A stretch of DNA of 41,159 nt from an uncultured Paraprevotella sp. (GCA_900546665.1 URDY01000025.1:1-41159); one strand, 5' to 3'. Shown: positions 26,763 through 35,690, numbered from the stretch's first letter. Notes: generated from the sequence alone by a model not told the origin. A program made the numbers and translations.

Positions 26763-26794
26763 ATAAAAAAACCGCGCCTTTTAAAGGCACGGTT
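26763..26794 (-). terminator. Terminator of the aldolase gene
   Basis: Read on the minus strand, AACCGTGCCTTT pairs with AAAGGCGCGGTT through one U-G pair, and a run of seven T follows in the direction of transcription. It lies about 30 bases past the aldolase stop codon. Confidence 0.9.
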
Positions 26795-26825
26795 AATTCT
26801 TTTCTTTTGAATATGAAAGATCTGA

Positions 26826-27824
26826 TTACAACTTATTGTCTGAACCCAATACGTTGATGATCTTGTGCATATACATCTTCTTCATATTCTCACGAGCCGG
26901 TCCGAGATACTTACGCGGGTCAAATTCAGCCGGTTTCTCAGCAAATACCTTACGTACTGCTGCAGTCATAGCCAAACGTGAGTCAGAGTCGATATTAATC
27001 TTGCAAACAGCTGATTTTGCAGCCTTACGCAACTGATCTTCAGGTATACCGATAGCTGCATCCAGCTTACCACCATACTTGTTAATAGTATCAACTTCTT
27101 CCTGAGGTACTGATGATGAACCGTGAAGAACGATTGGGAATCCAGGAAGTTCCTTCATAACGCCATCCAATACATCGAATGCCAAAGGAGGAGGAACCAA
27201 ACGGCCTGTAGCAGGATCTACGTGGCACTGTTCTGGTTTGAATTTGTATGCACCGTGTGAAGTACCGATTGAAATAGCCAATGAATCGCAACCAGTCTTA
27301 GTTACGAAATCAACTACTTCTTCAGGACGAGTATAAGTGTGATGCTCGGCAACAACGTCATCCTCTACACCTGCCAATACACCAAGCTCACCCTCTACTG
27401 TTACATCGAACTGATGTGCATAATCAACAACCTTCTTAGTCAAGGCTACATTCTCATCATAAGGCAAGTGAGAACCGTCAATCATGACAGAAGAGAAACC
27501 TGAGTCGATACAGCTTTTGCAAGTTTCGAAAGTATCACCGTGATCAAGGTGCAAAACAATCTGAGGATTCTCGCAACCCAATTCCTTTGCATATTCAACA
27601 GCACCCTGAGCCATATAACGCAACAAAGTTGCATTGGCATACTGGCGGGCACCCTTTGAAACCTGAAGAATAACCGGAGACTTAGTTTCTACTGCAGCCA
27701 TAACGATAGCCTGCAACTGCTCCATGTTATTAAAGTTAAATGCAGGGATTGCATAACCTCCATTGATTGCTTTGGCAAACATCTCCCGAGTATTTACCAA
27801 ACCGAGTTCTTTGTAATTTACCAT
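26826..27824 (-). CDS. fba: Class II fructose-1,6-bisphosphate aldolase
   Basis: This zinc enzyme of glycolysis and gluconeogenesis reversibly cleaves fructose 1,6-bisphosphate to glyceraldehyde 3-phosphate and dihydroxyacetone phosphate. The 332 residues show the catalytic Asp and zinc-binding His in LHLDHGDTFE (D94, H95), VEGELGVLAGVEDD with metal-near acids, SIGTSHGAYK and VLHGSSSVP with further zinc-ligand His residues. LDAAIGIPEDQLRKA and KINIDSDSR are also conserved near the phosphate-binding end. The gene stands alone between its own promoter (27870-27877) and terminator. Other class II aldolases such as tagatose-type enzymes are possible, but position and length favour the glycolytic enzyme. 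Confidence 0.94.
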   Translation of the reverse strand: MVNYKELGLVNTREMFAKAINGGYAIPAFNFNNMEQLQAIVMAAVETKSPVILQVSKGARQYANATLLRYMAQGAVEYAKELGCENPQIVLHLDHGDTFETCKSCIDSGFSSVMIDGSHLPYDENVALTKKVVDYAHQFDVTVEGELGVLAGVEDDVVAEHHTYTRPEEVVDFVTKTGCDSLAISIGTSHGAYKFKPEQCHVDPATGRLVPPPLAFDVLDGVMKELPGFPIVLHGSSSVPQEEVDTINKYGGKLDAAIGIPEDQLRKAAKSAVCKINIDSDSRLAMTAAVRKVFAEKPAEFDPRKYLGPARENMKKMYMHKIINVLGSDNKL

Positions 27825-27869
27825 GTCTTTATAATTTTAAAAACGAAATGTATCTTTCTAAATACCATG

Positions 27870-27877
27870 CAAAGATA
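27870..27877 (-). promoter_or_regulatory. Likely -7 box of the aldolase promoter
   Basis: On the minus strand this is TATCTTTG, a perfect TAnnTTTG match, 45 bases before the start codon. The -33 region is AT-rich without a clear TTTG. Confidence 0.65.
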
Positions 27878-27981
27878 GTCAAAAATTCGCAATATGAACG
27901 GATAATACCGTTTTTTTAGTGAAACTTTCTTTAAAAAACATTCAACTTGTTACAACTGTTCTCGTTATCACCCTGTTTCTT

Positions 27982-29025
27982 TTATTGTATTTCCTTCACA
28001 AGATAAACCACTACCGGCAAATGATCACTATAGCCATTCAACCAAGATCCGCCCGCAGTTGTTCGCTTGATATTGCCTTTGTAACGCCCTTCTGTCTGAA
28101 ACAGATAATTTCTCTTGAAAATATCTGCCCTGTGAAATTTTAATGTCGAATAATCCTTCTCTCCGTCTTTGTTCAGTAATGTAGAAGACAGAATGATCTG
28201 ATCAAAAAGATTCCATTTACCATCATACATCAAGGTACCCTGCCCTTCCTTACTCAGCTTATTCCACCACGGATTATACATATCTCCCTTTTTGGCCTCC
28301 TTAATTTCCCTCTTGGCTCCAAGCGCCTTGGAAACACTGGCATCAAACGGATCATCATTCAAGTCACCCATCACGATCACTTTCATATCGGGAGAGGCTT
28401 CCAATATACTGTCCTTAAGAGCTTTGACTTGCTGTCCGGCAAGTTCTCTGTAATATGAAGTTGCAAACCGGCTGGGCCAGTGACAAACAATGAAAGTGAT
28501 ATTGTCTCCTGACAGACGCCCCTGAACCGTCAGGAAACCTCTTGTCTTGTATGAAGTATCTTCCGGATGTACATAATACTTGAGAAAAGATTTTTCAGGC
28601 GTAAAAAAACGGGGATTGTACAAAAGAGCACAATCTACTCCACGCAAGTCCGGTCCTTCTATATGAATAAATTTCATACCTCTGGATTTAAGAGACGGCT
28701 GATCTACAAGATCCTGCATAACCCTGCTGTTCTCCACTTCTGAAACACCAATGACCGAAGCACCGATATTGGGTAATTTATCTGTCCCCAACTGCGACAA
28801 TACGGTCGACATGTTTTTAAGTTTGGCCTTATATTTCATGCCGTTCCATTTATACGACCCGTTAGCCAAAAACTCATAGTCATTCTTGCCTTCATCATGA
28901 ATCGTATCAAACAAATTCTCCAAATTATAAAATCCTACGGCATACATGCCAAAACGCTTGTTTTGGGAATACACCATCAAGATGCAACATAGCATCATTC
29001 CAATCACGCTTGTCAATCTTTTCAT
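27982..29025 (-). CDS. Secreted endonuclease/exonuclease/phosphatase-family protein
   Basis: This 347-residue protein has a signal peptide (1-20, cut near VYSQ). The metal-dependent phosphoesterase fold shared by DNase I, exonuclease III and inositol phosphatases is visible: FYNLENLFD at 32-40, VIGVSEVEN with the catalytic Glu, VCHWPSR, VMGDLNDDP with the Asp/Asn pair, and GYSDHLPVVV with the final Asp-His. All catalytic positions are kept, so it is probably active. Substrates in this family range from nucleic acids to phospholipids, so nuclease activity is not proven. It is divergent from the TonB-dependent receptor gene, with 159 bases between their starts. Confidence 0.9.
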   Translation of the reverse strand: MKRLTSVIGMMLCCILMVYSQNKRFGMYAVGFYNLENLFDTIHDEGKNDYEFLANGSYKWNGMKYKAKLKNMSTVLSQLGTDKLPNIGASVIGVSEVENSRVMQDLVDQPSLKSRGMKFIHIEGPDLRGVDCALLYNPRFFTPEKSFLKYYVHPEDTSYKTRGFLTVQGRLSGDNITFIVCHWPSRFATSYYRELAGQQVKALKDSILEASPDMKVIVMGDLNDDPFDASVSKALGAKREIKEAKKGDMYNPWWNKLSKEGQGTLMYDGKWNLFDQIILSSTLLNKDGEKDYSTLKFHRADIFKRNYLFQTEGRYKGNIKRTTAGGSWLNGYSDHLPVVVYLVKEIQ

Positions 29026-29115
29026 AGTTTTTCGTCTTTTATTAATTCTCTATTACAAATATGGGATTTTTCCATGATTTTCACTAGAAAAACAGGAAAA
29101 AAATGATGTAAAATG

Positions 29116-29145
29116 TTTGTTTTAAAAAAAATATCTGTTTCTTTG
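29116..29145 (+). promoter_or_regulatory. Possible promoter of the receptor/lipoprotein/nuclease operon
   Basis: TTTG at 29116-29119 and TTTCTTTG at 29138-29145 (one mismatch to TAnnTTTG) are 18 bases apart. The start codon follows 39 bases downstream. Confidence 0.45.
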
Positions 29146-29184
29146 TAATAGGAAATTAACCTTAACGACTACTTTTTAAATTTA

Positions 29185-31743
29185 ATGGAAATGGGGAAAG
29201 GAATTGCTTTATTATTATCCGTGTTCTGCCTTTCTGAACTGACACAAGCCCAGATAGACACATTGTCTGTCTTACAGCAGCGGGCTCAGAACGAGAATGC
29301 AGATTTCACGTTCACAGAATCACAGCTAGGTGATGATGAAGATGCCGGAGAAGCCATCTCCGCCATCAGTGGCATACAAAATGATTTATATCTTTCTAAC
29401 GTCGGATATCTGTTCAGCCCTATGCGTTTTCGTCTGAGGGCTTATCAGAATACAGGTAGCCGCATGTTTATCAACGGTGTGGAATTCAACGACGCAGAAA
29501 GAGGAGTATTCAACTACAGCGGTATTGGCGGTCTGAATGATGTCACACGAAACCGTGAAGGGTCAACCATGTTCAATATGAACTATTTCGGCTACACCAC
29601 TTTAGGCAACAGCGACAATATCAACATGCGTGCAGGACAATATGCTGCAGGCAATAAGATCACGCTTTCGGGCTGCAACCGCAATTATCTGGCCAGAGGT
29701 ATCTATACGTTTTCAACAGGCCTGATGAACAATGGCTGGGCTTTTACAGGTTCAGTGGGATACAGATGGGCTAATGAAGGTTATGTAGAAGGTACTTTCT
29801 ACAACTCTCTAAGCTATATGCTGGGATTTGAAAAACGCTTCAATGACCGTCACAGTCTCAGCCTTACCACATGGGGAGCTCCAACCGAGCGTGCCCAACA
29901 GGGTGCTTCTACGGAAGAGGCCTACTGGCTGGCAAACGACCATTATTATAATCCGAACTGGGGATACCAGAACGGTAAAAAAAGAAACGCCAGAGTTGTC
30001 AACTCGTATGAACCGACAGCGGTTTTGACATGGGACTTCAATATTGACGAACGTACCAAGCTGACCACAACGTTGTCCGGCAAATACAGTATGTATGGCA
30101 ATACGGCCCTAGGCTGGAGCGGTAACGCCGCCGATCCTCGACCGGATTATTACAAGAAACTGCCCAGCGGACAGGTTGACGTCTGGAATCCGGAAATCAG
30201 CAAAGAAGATATCGCGACGTGGTATGATACCTATAATTACTGGGTGTCCGACAAGGCTCACAGACAAATTGACTGGGATGCATTATACTTTGCAAACGCC
30301 CAACAGAAGGCTGTAGGAGGCGAAGCACTGTATTATGTAGAAGAACGCCATAATGACCAAATGGCCTTTAACCTAAGCTCTACCCTGCAACGCTCTTTAA
30401 ACGAATATGGCAATATTTCAGCCGGATTACAATTGGGAACAACAAAGGGAATGCATTATAAAACAATGAAAGACCTTCTTGGAGCTGACAAATACACGGA
30501 TATAGATAAATTCTCCATCCGTGATTATGGTTACAACTCTTCCATAATCCAGAATGACCTCGACAATCCCAACCGTCTTATCGGTGAAGGCGACAAGTTC
30601 GGATATAATTACAATATATTCGTCAACAAGGCCCATGTATGGAGCAACTACGAATTTACCCATAACGCTCTGACCATGCTGTTTGCCGGTCGTTTGGGTA
30701 CATCAACCATCGAACGGGAAGGTTTAATGAGAAACGGACGTGCAGCCAATAAATCCAAAGGTAGCAGCGGTACAGCCAAATTTCTGGAAGGTGGAGCCAA
30801 AATGGGAGCCACATTACGGTTTGGAGGCAAACACACTCTTAACTTAGGTTTGGGATATGAGGAGAATGCGCCTTTGGCCTACAACGCCTTCATAGCTCCG
30901 CGTATCAAAAATGATTTCGCGCATAATCTGACTACGGAAGAGGTCATCACCTCAGAATTAAGCTATGCTTTCAACAGTTCTGTCTTTTCAGCGAAAGTTA
31001 CAGGATACTATACCCGACAGAACAACGTCACAGAACTTGACCAGTTCTATAATGACCAGCAATCCCGCTATACTTATCTTTCCATGACCGGAGTAGAAAA
31101 AGAATATATGGGTGTAGAAGTTGCTGCACGCGTAAATATTACATCCAACCTTAGCCTTACAGCATTAGGTACGTTCAGCAATGCAGAATATGTAAACAAC
31201 CCCAATGCGACTTTGACTTATGAAAATGAGGCTGAATCTCAAACTGATATTGTTTATGCCAATGGTATGAAAGTAAGCGGAACCCCGTTATCTGCCTACA
31301 GTCTCGGACTGGACTACAACGTCAAAGGCTGGTTCTTCAGCATTAACGGAAACTACTATCACCGCGGATTCATTGATTTCTCTACTTATCGTCGTTTGGG
31401 TTCCGTATTGGGAGCAAACAGCAGCACAGGCAGCGGCACTGTTGATGAAAACGGCTCTGCTGTAGGACTCAATGTTCCGGAGCAGGAAGAATTTGACGGT
31501 GGCTTTATGCTCGATCTTTCTATAGGCAAATATATCCGCCTGAAGAAAGGACGCAGCCTGAGCCTTAACCTGACGGTCAACAATGTGCTCAACAACACCG
31601 ATATGAAAACCGGAGGATACGAACAGAACCGTGATGACAAATACGAAGACGGAAGCGAGCGTATTTATCGTTTCTCTAAAAACTCTAAATATTATTATGC
31701 ACAGGGAATCAATGCATTTATGAATATTGGTTTCCGCTTCTAA
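29185..31743 (+). CDS. TonB-dependent-receptor-like outer membrane barrel protein
   Basis: The 852-residue protein has a signal peptide (about 1-22, cut near TQA-QID). A plug-like part follows (about 50-140; AISGIQNDLYLSNVGYLF, then FRLRAYQNTGSRMFINGVEFND). The rest consists of alternating aromatic beta strands and ends in MNIGFRF with a terminal Phe, as expected for an outer-membrane barrel. I do not see the carboxypeptidase-regulatory-like domain common before the plug in SusC proteins, nor a clear TonB box. No SusD partner follows; the next genes are two lipoproteins and a nuclease. It could import a product of these enzymes, but the ligand is unknown. An alternative start is the ATG at 29191. 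Confidence 0.83.
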   Translation: MEMGKGIALLLSVFCLSELTQAQIDTLSVLQQRAQNENADFTFTESQLGDDEDAGEAISAISGIQNDLYLSNVGYLFSPMRFRLRAYQNTGSRMFINGVEFNDAERGVFNYSGIGGLNDVTRNREGSTMFNMNYFGYTTLGNSDNINMRAGQYAAGNKITLSGCNRNYLARGIYTFSTGLMNNGWAFTGSVGYRWANEGYVEGTFYNSLSYMLGFEKRFNDRHSLSLTTWGAPTERAQQGASTEEAYWLANDHYYNPNWGYQNGKKRNARVVNSYEPTAVLTWDFNIDERTKLTTTLSGKYSMYGNTALGWSGNAADPRPDYYKKLPSGQVDVWNPEISKEDIATWYDTYNYWVSDKAHRQIDWDALYFANAQQKAVGGEALYYVEERHNDQMAFNLSSTLQRSLNEYGNISAGLQLGTTKGMHYKTMKDLLGADKYTDIDKFSIRDYGYNSSIIQNDLDNPNRLIGEGDKFGYNYNIFVNKAHVWSNYEFTHNALTMLFAGRLGTSTIEREGLMRNGRAANKSKGSSGTAKFLEGGAKMGATLRFGGKHTLNLGLGYEENAPLAYNAFIAPRIKNDFAHNLTTEEVITSELSYAFNSSVFSAKVTGYYTRQNNVTELDQFYNDQQSRYTYLSMTGVEKEYMGVEVAARVNITSNLSLTALGTFSNAEYVNNPNATLTYENEAESQTDIVYANGMKVSGTPLSAYSLGLDYNVKGWFFSINGNYYHRGFIDFSTYRRLGSVLGANSSTGSGTVDENGSAVGLNVPEQEEFDGGFMLDLSIGKYIRLKKGRSLSLNLTVNNVLNNTDMKTGGYEQNRDDKYEDGSERIYRFSKNSKYYYAQGINAFMNIGFRF

Positions 31744-31766
31744 CACAATTTTAACAGATTGAAAAT

Positions 31767-32576
31767 ATGAAAAAGATATTATCATTATGCTGTTTCCTGG
31801 CTTTACTTGTCGGATGTATGGATCATCACGATGAGCCGACGGAATACGTTTATGGTAATCCTTCCATAGGCGAACCCAATATCACTATCTCTGAACTCAA
31901 AGACCGGTATCAAAGCATTATCGGTAACAACAAGTCCGAACAAATTACGGAAAACCTCATCATTCAGGGAGTGGTTACCGGAGATGATGAATCTGGTAAC
32001 ATCTACAAACAGATCTATATAGCTGATGAAACAGGCGGTATTGTAGTCGGAATCAATATGACTGGAATTTATGCCTATTGCCCCGTCGGACAAAAGATCG
32101 TACTTAACTGTAAGGATCTGTATATCGGAGGATACGGTAAAATGGCACAAATCGGAACTCTATATGAAGGCAAAGTTGGTCGTATGAGTGAAGCCCAATG
32201 GAAATCCAACGTACGTTTCGTAGGCAGTCCTAATCTGTCACAGCCCGAACTCAAACCTCTTGAAATTGATGAAAATTACCTCAAGACAACCGACCAGAGC
32301 GTAACTCCACAACTCATCAAGTTAAATAACGTTGTCTTTACTGAAGCTGACGGTGAAACACTCTACGCACCGGAAGAAATGGGAGACGGCGATATAAACA
32401 GAAATCTGAAAGTGGGTAACACCAATGTCATATTCCGTGTCAGTACATACAGCAACTTTGCCAATGACGTCATACCTGAAGGTAATGTACAGGTTACCGG
32501 ACTGCTTACACGCTATAATGACAGTTGGCAAATCAAAGTCCGCACTGGAAGAGACATAACTAAAACAAATGATTAA
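31767..32576 (+). CDS. DUF5689 lipoprotein with predicted OB-like fold
   Basis: The 269-residue lipoprotein has a lipobox LVGC with Cys at 17, followed by acidic residues (MDHHDE). The body fits DUF5689: ISELKDRYQSII, then VVTGDDESGNIYKQIYI and ADETGGIVVGIN. A strand pattern like that of the OB-like domains in secreted nucleases such as YhcR is visible by eye. The C-terminal part repeats an OB-like theme (NVQVTGLLTRYND and WQIKVRTGRDI). OB folds often bind single-stranded nucleic acid or oligosaccharide, so ligand capture at the cell surface is an inference. It is 23 bases downstream of the receptor gene. Confidence 0.78.
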   Translation: MKKILSLCCFLALLVGCMDHHDEPTEYVYGNPSIGEPNITISELKDRYQSIIGNNKSEQITENLIIQGVVTGDDESGNIYKQIYIADETGGIVVGINMTGIYAYCPVGQKIVLNCKDLYIGGYGKMAQIGTLYEGKVGRMSEAQWKSNVRFVGSPNLSQPELKPLEIDENYLKTTDQSVTPQLIKLNNVVFTEADGETLYAPEEMGDGDINRNLKVGNTNVIFRVSTYSNFANDVIPEGNVQVTGLLTRYNDSWQIKVRTGRDITKTND

Positions 32577-32599
32577 AAACCTTAATAACACATAGTCAT

Positions 32600-34585
32600 A
32601 TGAAAAAATTAATTCAGTCTTTATGTCTGGCTACCATGGCCGCATTCACATTTAATGCGTGTAGCGATGTACCAGCTCCCTACGACATTCCGGGAAGCGG
32701 GACACAAAACAATGGTGTCTATATATCTGAATCATTCTCCAACACACTTGGTGAATTCAAAAGCATATCAGCTGAAGGAAACCTGAGTTGGACTATTGAT
32801 TATAGTAGTGCATGCATAACAGGATACAATTCTGCCGACAAGACCAATACACCGGGAATCACTTATCTGGTATCACCGACCATTGATCTGTCACAGTCAG
32901 CAGGAGCCTACATCTCATTCAGTCATGCCATCAACTATGAACGTGGAGATTTGGCCGCAAATAACCAGCTGGTCATCTCTAAAGATTTCACTGGCGATGT
33001 CACCAAAGCCAACTGGCAAGCCCTGACCTTCAATACAACGGGTACAAACAGTGATTTCACGTTCGTCAGCTCAGGAAAAGTCAGCATCCCGGCTGAATAT
33101 ATCGGTTCCAAGACCGTTACCGTAGCCCTTCGACACACTTGTACAGAAACATCTTCCTCTACATGGGAGGTGAAATCATTCAAAGTTGCAGAAGGACAGG
33201 GTGAAGACATAGGCGGAGGAGAAACCGGTGATATTTTATTCAGCGCAGACTTCTCCAGCGACATGTGTGGTTTTACCATCAAAGACGTCAACAAACCGGC
33301 TGCCATCGAAAACATCTGGATACACGATGCCGGATACAGCCAGATGAAAGCCAGTGCTTATGTCAATCCTACCAACTATGCCTCAGAAAGCTGGCTGATC
33401 TCTCCATCTATCAATCTTAAGGAAGCTTCTGCTGCTACCCTTACCTTTGAACATGCCGGCAACTTCTTCAAGGACATTAAGGCAGATATTTCACTGTGGA
33501 TCTCTGAAGCAGGAAAAGAAAACTGGACCAAGTTGGAAATCCCGACATATCCAAGCGGTAACAACTGGACCTTTGTCAAGTCCGGTGATATCAACCTTAA
33601 TGCTTATAAGGGAAAAGACATCATGATTGCCTTCAAGTATACTTCTACCGCAGAAAAAGCTGGAACTTACGAAGTCAAGAATATCAAGATTGAGGAAAGA
33701 GAAGCGGAAGAACAAGGTGGAGAAACACCAGATCCAGGTGAAAGCAGCAAGGACAATCCTTATAGCGTCACTACAGCCATCAGCAAATTCGTTTCAGGAA
33801 AAGCTCAGGATGTATGGGTTAAAGGTTATATTGTAGGCTATGTAGACGGCAAGAGCATTGAAGAAGGTGCAAGATTCAATGCTGATGGAGTGACATCCAA
33901 TACCAATTTGCTTATTGCAGCCAGTGCAAGTGAAACAAACGTGAAGAATTGTATGCCAGTACAGTTGCCTGCCGGTGATCTCCGCAGCAAACTTAATCTG
34001 AAAGACCATCCGGAAAACCTTGGAAAGGAAATCACGCTTCACGGCAGTCTTGAAGCTTACTTCGGTGTTGCCGGCCTCAAATCACCAACTGATTATGTTC
34101 TTGACGGTGAAGGAGGAGGAACTGAAGAGCCCGAACAGAAAACAACTTTCGTTAAAGTAACGGATATCACGGACGGCACTTATATCATGGCAGCTGCTTC
34201 TGGCAATGCTTACAAGGTAGCCAAGAATATCAGCGCTGACTACAACTATGGTTACTTCTATGTAGAAAATGCTTCTGCGACCAATGATGCCATCAGCCTG
34301 GCTTCTGAAGGCAAGACTTTTGTCATCACTAAAACAGACAACGGCTATACCATTGTAGATGAGAACAACAAATATGTCTACATGACAGGAAGTTTCAACA
34401 GTTTCAATGTAAGCGCCACACCAAACGAAGGACAATATTGGGATATCGTACCACAAAGCGATGGTACTTTCAAAATATCCAATAAATTGAATAACAAGTG
34501 GATACAGTACTCTGAACAATATACCAGTTTCGGTTGTTACAGTAACCAGACCGGTACTCTTCCATCTCTGTTCAAAAAGAAATAG
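32600..34585 (+). CDS. Multidomain lipoprotein: two choice-of-anchor-J-like domains, an OB-like (DUF6359-type) domain and a C-terminal domain
   Basis: The 661-residue lipoprotein has its lipidated Cys at 21 (FNAC, then SDVPAP). Two jelly-roll-like domains (about 40-200 and 212-370) share FSNTLGEF/FSSDMCGF starts and the core (L/W)L(V/I)SP.I(D/N)L. Short acidic Gly-rich linkers follow each. A third unit (about 385-505; NPYSVTTAISKF, then VWVKGYIVGYVDG) matches the OB-like domain seen in DUF6359 proteins. The last 130 residues form a separate domain with Gly-Tyr-rich strands. The repeats and linkers suggest a long surface binding protein, with no enzyme motif. It lies 23 bases downstream of DUF5689, and a hairpin separates it from the nuclease gene. 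Confidence 0.75.
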   Translation: MKKLIQSLCLATMAAFTFNACSDVPAPYDIPGSGTQNNGVYISESFSNTLGEFKSISAEGNLSWTIDYSSACITGYNSADKTNTPGITYLVSPTIDLSQSAGAYISFSHAINYERGDLAANNQLVISKDFTGDVTKANWQALTFNTTGTNSDFTFVSSGKVSIPAEYIGSKTVTVALRHTCTETSSSTWEVKSFKVAEGQGEDIGGGETGDILFSADFSSDMCGFTIKDVNKPAAIENIWIHDAGYSQMKASAYVNPTNYASESWLISPSINLKEASAATLTFEHAGNFFKDIKADISLWISEAGKENWTKLEIPTYPSGNNWTFVKSGDINLNAYKGKDIMIAFKYTSTAEKAGTYEVKNIKIEEREAEEQGGETPDPGESSKDNPYSVTTAISKFVSGKAQDVWVKGYIVGYVDGKSIEEGARFNADGVTSNTNLLIAASASETNVKNCMPVQLPAGDLRSKLNLKDHPENLGKEITLHGSLEAYFGVAGLKSPTDYVLDGEGGGTEEPEQKTTFVKVTDITDGTYIMAAASGNAYKVAKNISADYNYGYFYVENASATNDAISLASEGKTFVITKTDNGYTIVDENNKYVYMTGSFNSFNVSATPNEGQYWDIVPQSDGTFKISNKLNNKWIQYSEQYTSFGCYSNQTGTLPSLFKKK

Positions 34586-34610
34586 AATAATTATCATTTA
34601 TTAATCCTGT

Positions 34611-34649
34611 AAAGAACCTTAGACCGTCCAAACGGTACTAAGGTTCTTT
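34611..34649 (+). terminator. Strong hairpin between the lipoprotein and nuclease genes
   Basis: The stem pairs AAAGAACCTTAG (34611-34622) with CTAAGGTTCTTT (34638-34649) and continues inward as ACCGT/ACGGT, with one bulged base and a 4-base loop. It ends only 18 bases before the nuclease ATG, with three T then GC, so it may be a partial terminator or an mRNA-processing boundary. Confidence 0.65.
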
Positions 34650-34667
34650 CGCGCTTCATATCAAATC

Positions 34668-35570
34668 ATGCAGAAACGATATCGGCAACTTATTTCATTT
34701 CTGGCCGTCATACTTCTTATCACAGCGTGTAAAGACGATGACTCGCCTAATTACTCAGACACGAATATCAACCGAAACCAAGCTTACGCATACAATTGTC
34801 CGAATGCCCAAAGCCTGGAGATTCCCCACTTGGATGCAGAAACCGGCCATGTCCTTACACATACCGTAGATTATAAAGGACTGCAAGTTATCAACTATAC
34901 AGTCGACTGGCATCCGGATAAACGACATTCCAAATGGGTCGCATTCATTTTTACCAGTACCACAGGAGCCGTCAACTGGAACCGAAATAACTGGGAAAAC
35001 ACGTCTTGGGGAGGTGATCCGTTCCAACCAGACCCGGATCTGTCTTCCGAAGAACGTACAGAACTCAGCGATTACTACCGTAGCGGATATGACCGCGGAC
35101 ATCTTTGCGCTTCTGCAGACCGTCTGTTCTGCCAGGATGCCAATGAACAAACATTTTATCTCTCCAACATGAGTCCACAAATAGGACGCTTCAACCAACA
35201 GGATTGGGTCGATTTGGAAGGCTTGGTTCAAAATTGGGGACGCAGCAACAGTTTCAGAGACACTCTGTTTGTCGTTAAGGGAGGTACAATCAAAGATGAC
35301 CAGATCATGACCTACACCAAAAGCGGAATTCCCGTTCCTCAATATTATTTCATGGCCTTACTTTGCAAAAAGTCAGGAACCTATAAGACCATCGGTTTCT
35401 GGGTTGAACACAAATCGTATGGCGGTAATCCGACTCTGAGCTCATGGGTTGTCAGTATAGATGAACTCGAAGAAAAAACGGGCATAGATTTCTTCTGCAA
35501 TCTTCCAGACCGGATTGAAACACCTGTTGAACAAAACTATAATATAGGGGAATGGCCAGGACTAAAATAA
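34668..35570 (+). CDS. Lipoprotein DNA/RNA non-specific endonuclease (NucA/beta-beta-alpha metal type)
   Basis: The 300-residue protein has a lipobox TAC with Cys at 21, followed by KDDD. K-(D/E)2 after the lipidated Cys is the known Bacteroidetes export signal for surface lipoproteins, so it should face outward. The NucA catalytic motif DRGH is at 142-145 (His145 as general base), with TFYLSNMSPQ supplying Asn167 and NQQDW a later Asn. The family cleaves DNA and RNA without sequence preference. VVKGG and FWVEHKSYGG belong to the rest of the fold. It is the last gene of the receptor cluster on the plus strand, behind a hairpin that may lower its expression. Confidence 0.93.
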   Translation: MQKRYRQLISFLAVILLITACKDDDSPNYSDTNINRNQAYAYNCPNAQSLEIPHLDAETGHVLTHTVDYKGLQVINYTVDWHPDKRHSKWVAFIFTSTTGAVNWNRNNWENTSWGGDPFQPDPDLSSEERTELSDYYRSGYDRGHLCASADRLFCQDANEQTFYLSNMSPQIGRFNQQDWVDLEGLVQNWGRSNSFRDTLFVVKGGTIKDDQIMTYTKSGIPVPQYYFMALLCKKSGTYKTIGFWVEHKSYGGNPTLSSWVVSIDELEEKTGIDFFCNLPDRIETPVEQNYNIGEWPGLK

Positions 35571-35588
35571 AAAATATTCAATAATTTA

Positions 35589-35620
35589 TTTGGTCGGGTT
35601 AAATAAAAGCCTTAACTTTG
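35589..35620 (+). promoter_or_regulatory. Promoter of ribosomal protein L31
   Basis: The -33 TTTG (35589-35592) and the -7 TAACTTTG (35613-35620) are 20 bases apart, the best Bacteroidetes promoter in the window. A leader of about 62 bases precedes the start codon; small inverted repeats (TATAG/CTATA at 35647-35663) could form a hairpin in it. Confidence 0.85.
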
Positions 35621-35690
35621 CACCTCGTAAAACAGACCATTACACATATAGTTACCAGCTATAAGTTAAACTGACAAAATAATTAAAATC

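Noticed and set aside
27919..28143. Plus-strand frame with a hydrophobic start overlapping the end of the phosphoesterase gene
   Set aside because: Most of it is antisense to a clear gene and its C-terminal part has no plausible composition; the membrane-like start comes from AT-rich sequence.
29185..34585. Classical SusC/SusD polysaccharide-utilization pair
   Set aside because: The second and third genes do not look like SusD; they contain OB-like and jelly-roll-like domains, and no glycoside hydrolase is present.
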